DNA of 64,000 bases. Origin: CAIYRG01 sp965247505. Its GTDB lineage: Bacteria; Pseudomonadota; Alphaproteobacteria; Micropepsales; Micropepsaceae. Position numbers and translations under genes: made by a program. The stretch is taken from contig OZ252020.1 in assembly GCA_965247505.1 (NCBI GenBank), positions 248,001 to 312,000 on the forward strand, in the 5' to 3' direction. This document shows positions 7,926 to 16,044 of the stretch, one piece after another (position 1 is the stretch's first letter; every line of letters begins with the position of its first letter). A model generated the notes under the pieces. The model did no database searches, was not told the DNA's origin, and was given only the letters and a program-made list of their open reading frames with translations.

Positions 7926-7973
7926 TTAGGCGACAATGTGTGATCACGCAAGAAGCGCTTTAGGTGATAATGT
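7926..7973. repeat. Two direct repeats upstream of the integrase gene
   Basis: TTAGGCGACAATGT at 7926-7939 recurs as TTAGGTGATAATGT at 7960-7973, 12 of 14 bases identical and 34 bases apart. They lie between the integrase start and the IS256 remnant. Position and spacing fit arm-type or regulator binding sites at an attachment end; function is inferred only. Confidence 0.4.
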
Positions 7974-8029
7974 CTTGAATAATATGCTAAAATCGTAACG
8001 CCTGATAACCCATGGAACTAGGTATGTAT

Positions 8030-8210
8030 TCCATCGCGTCCGCCAGCGGTGGCATAGGAATCGAGGGGGCAAGGGCTTTCGGGCGGCTGGAACTACGGAT
8101 ATTATTTCCCATGGTGTCGTTCTCCCTTTTGGGTTTGCAGCACCCGGAGCCTAACGGCTCCAGGAGAGCGACACCTACCTCAACTTTTCAACATCGACCG
8201 GGACATCCCC
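8030..8210 (-). mobile_element. Truncated left end of an IS256-family element (181 bp)
   Basis: This segment is the reverse complement of the first 181 bases of the intact IS256-type element at 42045, including its terminal inverted repeat (GGGGATGTCCCGGTCGATGT on the minus strand) and the start of the transposase. I see one mismatch (T for C at about 8054). The rest of the element is missing. It lies between the phage-like element and a truncated host gene and so marks a former insertion followed by deletion. Confidence 0.85.
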
Positions 8211-8323
8211 TTGTGGACCACGGGTGGAACATAATATTCATAGCCATCGGTACTGGCATTACTCACCAAACCGAACGCAAGGCCTAGCCCTGCAACAATC
8301 GCAACTGTCAAATTTTTACGCAT
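8211..8323 (-). pseudogene. 5' fragment of a secreted-protein gene cut by the IS256 end
   Basis: An ATG at 8323 opens a clear Sec signal peptide (MRKNLTVAIVAGLGLAFGLV) and then SNASTDGYEYYVPPVVHKG, where the frame runs into the IS256 inverted repeat at 8210. A GGGAG Shine-Dalgarno precedes it. It starts 32 bases after the ornithine-cyclodeaminase-like gene, so it was probably the second gene of that transcript. What the full protein was cannot be told. Confidence 0.6.
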
Positions 8324-8354
8324 AGTCCCACGCTCCCAATCATTGGATGCTTTG

Positions 8355-9428
8355 TTATGGATGGACATCTTCGGTGAACCAGTCGGTCGGCAGATCATTG
8401 CCGAGGCCCTGCTCCTTCGCCTTGCGGTACACAACAGACCCGGCGGCGGCGAATTGATAGCCAAGACCAATATTATTCAAAAAGAGTGTTACTTGTTCGG
8501 GTGAGCTACGCCCGGCCGCGCTGCCATTGCACAGAAGCGGCAATGTCGGGAGGTTCGCAAAATCGATTTCCTTGCCGACGCCCCAGCCCTTGTCGCCAGT
8601 GGCCTCCTCAACTTTGATGTCTTTGGCCAAGACATGGATAGGCTTACCGTCATTGCTGTGAAGAAAGAAAACAGCGGCACGCTCAATTGCGGCGGGCTCG
8701 ATTTCGGGACGCTTGATCGAGCTGAGATGCATTCCCGGCTCAACCCAACGCTCGAAGAAAACCGGCTCAAGCGTATTGGTCGCGCACATCGCGATGTCGG
8801 CATTTTTCACAGCCTCTTCGGCAGAACCCACTGGCGCCACTTCCACGCCAAGAGTTTCGCTCATCTCGCGCGCAAATTTCTCGCGGTTTGTCTGATTGGG
8901 GCTGAAGCAGCGAATGGTCTTGATGTCGCGAACCGCGCAGGCGGCCATGAGCTGCGTCCCAGCCTGCCAGCCCGAGCCCAATATGCCGATACTGGTCGCG
9001 TCCTCGCGCGCGAGATAGCGAATGCCTAAACCATTAGCCGAGCCAACACGAATGCGCTGCATGATGCCGTCGGGAAATATCGCCAGCGGCTCGCCGGTAA
9101 TGCTGGAAAACAAGAGAACAAGACCAACATAGCGCTTGTTCGGCGCAGATGGGATTTTGACCCGGCGCATAATGCCGTCTTCTTCAGGCCAGGTCACAAT
9201 ATCGGAATTTATTCGCACTGCACCGACACCTAGTTTCGGAACTATGCCATCCATCGATTTCAAACTGTAAACCGCGTCTTTGCGTTCAGTGCTGGTGAGG
9301 GAATCGGAGCGCCGGCGCGAAACCCCGCGCCCTTCGGCGAGCTCGACATAGGCTTCGTCCAACACATCGATGCATTCGCGCACCGAGAGGAGTTTTGCCA
9401 CATCCTCATTCGACAAAATAAGCGTCAT
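8355..9428 (-). CDS. Ornithine cyclodeaminase / mu-crystallin family protein
   Basis: The 357-residue length and layout fit this family of NAD(P)-dependent enzymes (ornithine cyclodeaminase, alanine dehydrogenase, ketimine reductase). The N-terminal half has the substrate-binding elements KLGVGAVRINSD and LLFSSITGEPLAIFPDG. The Rossmann part starts at ATSIGILGSGWQAGTQLMA (GxGxxA-type) and is followed by RCFSPNQTNREKFA. Specificity cannot be read from sequence. It is divergent from the amidohydrolase at 9641 and upstream of the truncated secreted-protein gene. Confidence 0.82.
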   Translation of the reverse strand: MTLILSNEDVAKLLSVRECIDVLDEAYVELAEGRGVSRRRSDSLTSTERKDAVYSLKSMDGIVPKLGVGAVRINSDIVTWPEEDGIMRRVKIPSAPNKRYVGLVLLFSSITGEPLAIFPDGIMQRIRVGSANGLGIRYLAREDATSIGILGSGWQAGTQLMAACAVRDIKTIRCFSPNQTNREKFAREMSETLGVEVAPVGSAEEAVKNADIAMCATNTLEPVFFERWVEPGMHLSSIKRPEIEPAAIERAAVFFLHSNDGKPIHVLAKDIKVEEATGDKGWGVGKEIDFANLPTLPLLCNGSAAGRSSPEQVTLFLNNIGLGYQFAAAGSVVYRKAKEQGLGNDLPTDWFTEDVHP

Positions 9429-9640
9429 GTCCGAGATCGTCCGATCTGTGCCAGTTCGGGACAGTGTCGCGCGTTTGGCTAAGCCGGTTCAATAGCGCCA
9501 ACGGGGCTAAGGCGCGAGGAAAGCGGGCATTTCCATTCACGGTTAACAGAGCGCTTGCGTCTAGGGCCTCTAATGTTAGAAATCCGGCCTCGGCTCGAAC
9601 CCACAAGATTTAACGCCTGATCTCATCGCAAGGACCCACC

Positions 9641-10627
9641 ATGATCGTCGATTTTCAGCATCACTTCACGCCGCGCCAACTCTTTAAGGAAGATTTGGGC
9701 GACAAGATGATCATTCAATATGACGATACCGGTGCGCCGAGCTACACCGCGCATAGCCTCCTTTACGATCTCGACGAACATGTCGCGATGATGGACACGG
9801 CCGGAATCGACGCCTCGGTCCTGACCAGTGGCGCCGGCATGTGCGCACCGCTCGATCGCTCGATCATCATTAATGACTGCGCCAAACAAGCGGAGCTTGA
9901 TTACCCGGGACGCTTCATTGGTTGCGCCCATGTCCATCCATTGGGTGGTGCGGAATCGTTAAAAGAGCTCGCGCGCTGTGCCGACGAGCTTGGCTTCCCT
10001 GGTGTGATCATCACCTCGGAAGTAAACGGGCTCTTTCTCGATGCGCCCGAATTCGGGCCCTTTTGGACAGAAGCAGAAAAGCGCGGCCTCTATGTCTTTG
10101 TCCACCCTGCACTGAAGCTGAACTTTCCGGAACAATTTAATGCCTTCGATACTGCGCGCGCGGTCGGGCGCGAATTCTCGCTCATTATGGCGACTATCAG
10201 GTTGATCAATTCCGGCGTTCTCGACCGCCATCCCAATTTGACGATTCAAATGGCGCATCTTTCGGGCGGCATTTCCTCCATGCTGGGCCGGGTACGCGGA
10301 TTCCAAGACAAGGAGTTTTGGGGCACGCTGGGCAATGAGCGTCACGGCGCGACTCCGGAAAAAGATTTCGATCATTATTTGAACGAGCGCCTTGTCTTCG
10401 ACACCGCCGGATTTTGCGGCCAGGTCGGCTCTGTGAAGACCGCCTTGGTCGAACTCCCTGCGTCCCGGATTGTTTTTGCAACCGACTACCCGCAGGAAAT
10501 CCGCACGCGCGAGCCGGTCAAGAAATTTGTCGACGACATTCGCGCACTTGGCGCCGATGGCGAGAGCATTCTCGGCGGAACGACCGGTTTGCTCATCCCT
10601 TCAGCACGCGCGAAGGCGGCGGAATAG
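9641..10627 (+). CDS. ACMSD-like amidohydrolase
   Basis: The 328-residue TIM-barrel protein belongs to the amidohydrolase-2 group (aminocarboxymuconate-semialdehyde decarboxylase, related decarboxylases and hydrolases). Visible metal-site features: DFQHH at residues 4-8 in place of the usual HxH, LYVFVHPA with the middle His, TIQMAHLSGG with the next His, and RIVFATDYP with the late Asp. The end has ILGGTTGLLIP where the family usually has ILGGNA. It is followed 25 bases later by an MFS permease gene, which suggests uptake and breakdown of one (probably aromatic or carboxylic) compound. Confidence 0.8.
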   Translation: MIVDFQHHFTPRQLFKEDLGDKMIIQYDDTGAPSYTAHSLLYDLDEHVAMMDTAGIDASVLTSGAGMCAPLDRSIIINDCAKQAELDYPGRFIGCAHVHPLGGAESLKELARCADELGFPGVIITSEVNGLFLDAPEFGPFWTEAEKRGLYVFVHPALKLNFPEQFNAFDTARAVGREFSLIMATIRLINSGVLDRHPNLTIQMAHLSGGISSMLGRVRGFQDKEFWGTLGNERHGATPEKDFDHYLNERLVFDTAGFCGQVGSVKTALVELPASRIVFATDYPQEIRTREPVKKFVDDIRALGADGESILGGTTGLLIPSARAKAAE

Positions 10628-10651
10628 CAGGGCCTGCGTCGAGGCACGCGG

Positions 10652-11903
10652 ATGAGCGCAATTCAACTCAAGAGCCCCTGGTGGGTCGCGGGTGGATCGA
10701 CAATCGGATTGATTGTCGGCAATGGCGCGATTGTACTTTTTTACGTTTGGGATTTTTCTTACTCCCATCACAATGGAATTCGGTTGGGCGCGTGGAACGG
10801 TTGGCGCCGCCAACTTCTTTGCGCACGTGACCGCGGCGCTCGCCACGCCCTTTGTCGGCATTCTCATTGATCGCTACGGCATTCGAAGAACCAGCCTGAC
10901 CTTCATCACGCTTTTTTCACTGAGTGTCGCCGCGATCTCACTGACGCCGGCATCGCCGATCATGTTCTTCGTGCTATACGCGATCTGCGGCCTCTTCAGC
11001 GCCGGGCAATCTCCACTACCTTACGCGAAAGCCGTCGCTGCATGCTTTGATGCGCGGCGTGGCATTGCGCTCGGCGTCGCCATGGCGGGGGTTGGCATCG
11101 GAACCTCACTCATCCCGCTTTGGACACAATTTTTAGTCGATTCCTATGGCTGGCGTGAGGCCTATATCGGCCTTGGACTGACGACTTTTATCATTGCCTT
11201 TCCCGCGGTTGCATTTTTCGTAGGACAAGCCGACGAGCGCTTCGCTCGAAATCGCGCTGCAGATAGCGCGACCATTCCGGGCACGTTCGGGCGTGATGCG
11301 ATTCGTTCGTATCAGTTCTGGACGATCGGTATTGCGGCGATCCTGTTTGCGAGCGCCATCCTTGGGACCATAGGGCATCTTGTCCCCTATCTTACCGACC
11401 GCGGGATGGATCTACAGACCGCGGCGTCAATGATGATCGGTGTCGGAATATCGACAATCATCGGGCGCTTGGTTTCCGGTTATCTATTGGACCGCTATTT
11501 CGCGCCCTATGTCGCCGCGTTCTTTTTCTCTCTGCCGTTGATAAGTCTTGCGCTCCTGATCAGCGGAGCAACCGGCTTTGGTCTTTTTCTCGCAATCATC
11601 GGACTTGGCCTGGGTCTCGGCGCGGAAATTGACCTTATGGGTTTCCTCGTCAGCCGCTATTTCGGCATTAGGTCGTTTGGAGAAATTTACGGCTATGTGT
11701 TCGCGCTTTTTGCGCTAGGTTCGGGCTTCGGCCCAATGGCGCACGGCTTCGCCTTTGATTACAGCGGCTCCTACAATGTGAGCCATATGATTTCCATCGC
11801 GCTGGTCGTTTCCGCCGCAATGCTTCTTTTGCGACTTGGGCCGTACGCTTTCCCCTCCCCGCATGCCTCAGCTGCAGCCTCCGGGCTCAAAGCCGCCACC
11901 TGA
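10652..11903 (+). pseudogene. MFS transporter, single-base frameshift near the start
   Basis: The natural start is at 10652 (MSAIQLKSPWWVAGGSTIGL, then IVGNGAIVLF, the first membrane helix). After about 31 codons the frame fails, and the rest (FTFGIFLTPITMEFGWARG onward, to 11903) lies in the next frame. The switch falls in the T6 run at about 10737-10742; removing one T restores a normal protein of about 416 residues with twelve helices and the MFS loop DRYGIRR after helix 2. The total length (1,252) is one base over a multiple of three. It follows the amidohydrolase gene. Either a real mutation or a homopolymer sequencing error. Confidence 0.8.
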
Positions 11904-11936
11904 CGTTGCGGACGAAATCAGGCTAATCTGCGCCGC

Positions 11937-13696
11937 ATGGAATTTCTCTACATCATCGTCATTCTTCTAATCGCTGCCATCATCGCGGTCCCGATCGCGC
12001 GCCGCCTCGGTATGGGAAGCGTTCTTGGCTATCTCGCTGCCGGCCTTGTCATCGGCCCAGCAGGCTTTGCGCTGGTGAGCGATGTCGAAAACATCGCCCA
12101 TGTGTCCGAGCTCGGCGTGGTGATGCTGCTTTTCGTCATCGGGCTTGAATTACGTCCGACGCGGCTTTGGGTGATGCGTCGTTCAGTCCTGGGCCTCGGC
12201 GCGGCACAGGTTTTCATCACCGCCGGCATTTTATGTTCCATCCTTCTATTCTTCGAGTTCGAATGGACCATCGCGCTTGTTGTCAGCTTTGCCCTTTCGC
12301 TGTCCTCGACCGCCATGGTGTTGCCCATGCTGGCGGAACGCGAGCTTTTAACTTCGCATGCCGGACGCGACGCATTTTCCGTTCTTTTATTTCAAGACAT
12401 CGCGGTCATTCCGGTGGTCGCGCTTATTCCTGCGTTGCAATCGGGCATGCCCGCAGCGCCGCAGGACCTTTGGCAATCCATGGCAATGGGCATTGCCGCG
12501 CTACTCATCATTCTTGTTGGTGGCCGCTATCTGATCCGGCCCGTATTTCGCATGGTCGAGCGCGCGAAAACGCCGGAGATATTACCGCGACGACGCTCGC
12601 CATCGTGATCGGCACCGCGGCGCTAGTGAACGCCGTAGGGCTCTCCATGTCGCTCGGGGCCTTTATTGCCGGTGTACTTCTTTCCGATTCGGAATATCGC
12701 CATCAGTTACGCGCCGACATCGAACCCTTTGAGGGGCTGCTCTTGGGCGTGTTCTTTATCTCGGTCGGGATGTCAGCAAATTTGGGACTGCTAGTCTTGG
12801 AACCGGCGCTTGTGCTCTCCGCCGTGCTGGGTCTGCTGCTTATCAAAGGCATCATTGGGCTCGGCCTGGCCAAAATCGCCGGGCAGTCCTCGCTGGACGC
12901 CACACGCTTTGCCTTCACCCTGCCGCAAGCGGGCGAGTTCGGTTTTGTTATTTTCGCAGTTGCGATTGCGGCGGGAATTATCGGCACAGAGCAGTCCGAG
13001 TTCTTCATGCTGGTGATCACGCTCTCAATGCTTCTGACGCCGTTTCTTTTTTGGCTCCAGGAAACGCGTATCGCACCTCTGTTCAAGAAGACCGAAGCGC
13101 CCAAATATGACGATGTGCATGGCGAGGACGCCGTCATCATTTGCGGCTTCGGGCGCATGGGCCAAATTGTCGGACGCGTTCTTTTAATGCTGAAAATCCC
13201 CTTCACGGCGCTCGACCCCAGCGCCGAGCAAGTGGCACTGGTGCGTCGTTTTGGCGCCACGGCCTTTTACGGCAACCCCACACGCGTGGAGATGCTGCGT
13301 GCAGCCGGCGCGGCTCAAGCAAAGCTGATTGTCATCGCAATCGATAATTTTGAGGAAACCCTCAAAATTATCGAGAATGTGAAGCGCCATTTTCCGCATT
13401 TGAAAATTCTCACACGCGCGCGCAACCGCCAGCATGCCCATATCCTGATGGATCGCGGCGCCCACAACATCGTGCGCGAAACATTTCATTCGGGCTTACG
13501 GCTTACCGAGAGAACTTTAGAGGAGCTGGGGATTGAACCGTCCGAAGCGCGCCGCACGGTGAAAGTGTTCGAAGAGCAGGACGAAAAAATGCTGATCGAT
13601 CAACATCCATTTTATGACGACGAAAAACAGATGATTCAATCGGCGCAGCAGGTCGCGCAAGAACTGGAACGGCTGTTACACGCGGATAAGAAGTGA
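11937..13696 (+). pseudogene. Kef-type K+/H+ antiporter (CPA2), broken by a one-base deletion
   Basis: Residues 1-215 (MEFLYIIVILLIAAIIAVPI to RAKTPEI) are the first half of a CPA2 exchanger, with SSTAMVLPML and LLFQDIAVIP. The reading then shifts at about 12577-12585 and continues TATTLAIVIGTAALVNAVGL, through LPQAGEFGFVIFAVAI, to a C-terminal RCK/TrkA-N domain starting VIICGFGRMGQIVG. GAGATATTACC would read EIFTA, as in relatives, if it had one more T. The span of 1,760 bases is one short of a multiple of three. When intact it would be a 586-residue glutathione- or nucleotide-gated K+ efflux protein. Convergent with the EutA-like gene, two bases apart. Confidence 0.82.
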
Positions 13697-13698
13697 GG

Positions 13699-15213
13699 TT
13701 ACGCCGCTTTGCCCAATGTCGCGTTGGCAGGAAACACCAGCGATTTTATCACAACGGGAACGGCGCCCGATGAGGGTAGCAATGCGCCGATATCGATAAA
13801 ATCCAATTCGCTCATTGTGATGCCGTCGATCGAGACGACGGGACTTTTAAATTTCAACTCCTCGGCATAGTGAATCCCGATCAAGCCGCCGACATCGCCA
13901 TCACCGACCAAAATCAACGGCATGCCGCGCGCCAAAATCGGCTCCATCCCCTTGGCCATGCCGCGAGCAAATCCATCGAGCCGCGCATAAGTCGCTGAGC
14001 CTTGCCAGCGATAGAAAATCGCCACCGGTTTTTCGTGATCGTGCAAATCGAGACGGCGAAGCGCGCGAGCGATAGCCACTGCAAAGGCTTCAGGATCGAG
14101 CTCTTCCGCATCCAAAGGAACATCGGGGACAATCACCGGAATATTGCGCACGGGCAGTGTGTCGGCCGGGCTGACAAAGATGGTGCTGCCGCTGACCTGC
14201 ACGGTATATTGCGAGGCGCCGACTACGGTGGCACGAATGCCTTCGGTGCTGGTTTCGATCTTGACGCCCCATTTCTCGACGCGCTCGCGGATTGCCTTTG
14301 CAAGTGAGGCTCCGAGATCGCCATAGCTTCCCGTCTCGCGGCCATAGATAAATTCCGAGACGCCGCCGGAGAAGGTCAGGATTTCAGGTTTCACCCGCGC
14401 AGTCATGGGCTCGAGCCTTAGAAGCGAGGCCGTATTCTCGGAGAGCGTTTTCCCGCCGATCGCTTCCAATAATTTGTCGGCCATATGTTCGGCAATTTTT
14501 TCCATCGCGCCGTCAGGAGGCGCGGCCCCTAATTTCACATCCAGCCCCAGATCGGCGGCAAAGCGCGCGCCCGCCTCTTCGAGCCGCGCGACTTTTCCCT
14601 CGCAGTCGAGCGCGACCACACGAGCGCCGACATCGATGGCGGTAATGTCCTTCACCCGACCTTCCTCGCAAAGCGCGATCTTGGTCGTGCCGCCGCCGAT
14701 ATCGATATTCATGGTGGTGGCGGCATCGCGGATAGAACGCGCCGCCGCGCCCGAGCCGAAAGCCGAAAGCGTCGCCTCCAGCGCATCTCCGGCGCTCAAT
14801 GCCACAAATTTTCCGGCTTGGGCCGCGAATAATTCCCCTATTGCCCTTGCATCTTTGCGCCGTACCGCAACGCCGGTGAGAATGAGCGCACCGGTATCGA
14901 TTTCTTCCGGAACGATATCGGCAATCTTATATTGCTCGGCAATGAAGGCCCCGAGACCATCGACATCGATGGAGCGGTCGGCGGCATAGGGCGTCAACAG
15001 AACTTCCGATTGGTGGATGATCTCGCGTTTGGAGACCACATATCGGTTGTCGAGACGCTCCAACACGAGACGCGAGAAAATAATATGCGAGGTGGACGAG
15101 CCGATATCGACGCCAACGCTAATCAGAACGATTTCATCTTCCCCCTCGAGGCTACGCCCCGCATTGGAGAAATATACTCGTCCGCCTGCGTCTTCCTCGT
15201 CCTCTTGGCTCAT
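13699..15213 (-). CDS. EutA-like ethanolamine ammonia-lyase reactivase family protein
   Basis: The 504-residue protein shows an ASKHA (actin-like ATPase) fold: a phosphate-1 loop SVGVDIGSSTSHIIFSRL at about 32-49 and a second, NIDIGGGTTKIALCEEG, at about 169. Later EILTFSGGVSEFIYGRETGS and MPLILVGDGDVGGLIG fit EutA. EutA proteins release damaged cobalamin from the adenosylcobalamin-dependent ethanolamine ammonia-lyase EutBC. No eutB, eutC or other ethanolamine genes are in the window, so the partner is elsewhere or this is a divergent member with another client. It is a lone gene, divergent from the cold-shock gene. Confidence 0.78.
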   Translation of the reverse strand: MSQEDEEDAGGRVYFSNAGRSLEGEDEIVLISVGVDIGSSTSHIIFSRLVLERLDNRYVVSKREIIHQSEVLLTPYAADRSIDVDGLGAFIAEQYKIADIVPEEIDTGALILTGVAVRRKDARAIGELFAAQAGKFVALSAGDALEATLSAFGSGAAARSIRDAATTMNIDIGGGTTKIALCEEGRVKDITAIDVGARVVALDCEGKVARLEEAGARFAADLGLDVKLGAAPPDGAMEKIAEHMADKLLEAIGGKTLSENTASLLRLEPMTARVKPEILTFSGGVSEFIYGRETGSYGDLGASLAKAIRERVEKWGVKIETSTEGIRATVVGASQYTVQVSGSTIFVSPADTLPVRNIPVIVPDVPLDAEELDPEAFAVAIARALRRLDLHDHEKPVAIFYRWQGSATYARLDGFARGMAKGMEPILARGMPLILVGDGDVGGLIGIHYAEELKFKSPVVSIDGITMSELDFIDIGALLPSSGAVPVVIKSLVFPANATLGKAA

Positions 15214-15528
15214 TCGTGACCTCTTATAATTATGGCTCTCGATTTTAGCGGCACCGATAATTCGCGCGCCTCTCCTATTAAAAGAAGCGCCTCACGTCCA
15301 ATCGTGCTGCGCGGTTCATGCCCACACTGCGCAAACGAAGCGGCGGGCTCCCGCTGGTCGAGCGGAGCCACGGCTCCAATCGCAATGAAATTATCGGCCA
15401 AACATAGCTTTTTCCTGCGCCCCTCATGCTGGCGAGGCGATTTCAGACTTGCCGCCCAGCCCACTCCAGCGCAGAATGTTGGCGTTCTAACCATGAGAGC
15501 ACTGGGGCACTAACGCACGGCATACGAT
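15214..15528. other. Divergent intergenic region, no supported gene
   Basis: This 315-base gap separates the EutA-like gene from the double cold-shock gene. Short frames exist on both strands but none has family resemblance or a ribosome binding site I trust. It must contain promoters for both neighbours. A long 5' leader for the cold-shock gene, as in cspA-type mRNAs, is possible but I see no defined structure. Confidence 0.4.
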
Positions 15529-16032
15529 ATGTCGAATTCGGATGAAACGAGCGCCGCGGGCACGCGGGCGATTGTGAAATGGTATAATCCCAATAAGGGA
15601 TTTGGCTTCGTAACCCTGGATGATGGGACGGACGCGTTCTGTCACGCCTCTGCGCTGGCTGCGATCGGGGTGGAAGATCTGCCGCTCGGGGCGACAGTTA
15701 CTTGCGATGTCTCGGAAGGCCAGCGCGGCATGCAGGTGAGCGCCGTGCATAATGTCGATCTTTCAACCGCCGACCCGGATGGCAAGCACGGCGGGGGGCA
15801 AGCGCAATCCGATGCCCCTTCGGGCCCGATGGAGCCGGGCCAGGTCAAGTTTTTCAACGAGCAAAAAGGCTTCGGCTTTGCCGTGCCCGATAGCGGCGCG
15901 GCGGACGTCTATATCCATGCAAGCGCGCTCCGCCGTTCCGGCCTTTCGAACCTGTTGTCCGAACAACGAATTCAATTCTCAACCCGCGAGGGAAAGAAGG
16001 GCATCGAGGTCGACCGCATCGAACTCGAATAG
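15529..16032 (+). CDS. Double cold-shock-domain protein
   Basis: The 167-residue protein carries two CSD domains. The first (about 13-75) has VKWYNPNKGFGFVTLDDGTD and AFCHASAL; the second (about 102-165) has GQVKFFNEQKGFGFAVPDSG, then DVYIHASALRRSG. They hold the RNP1-like KGFGF and RNP2-like VYIHAS motifs and are joined by a flexible, Gly/Asp-rich linker. Tandem CSD proteins of this size are common in alphaproteobacteria, where they bind single-stranded nucleic acid and act in cold or stationary-phase adaptation. It ends 12 bases before the convergent ABC transporter gene. Confidence 0.9.
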   Translation: MSNSDETSAAGTRAIVKWYNPNKGFGFVTLDDGTDAFCHASALAAIGVEDLPLGATVTCDVSEGQRGMQVSAVHNVDLSTADPDGKHGGGQAQSDAPSGPMEPGQVKFFNEQKGFGFAVPDSGAADVYIHASALRRSGLSNLLSEQRIQFSTREGKKGIEVDRIELE

Positions 16033-16044
16033 GTTAAAGCCACC

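Noticed and set aside
15232..15513. Plus-strand 93-codon frame in the eutA/cold-shock gap
   Set aside because: It contains CPHC by chance only; there is no second Cys pair, no ribosome site and no recognisable family, and a similar-size frame exists on the other strand.
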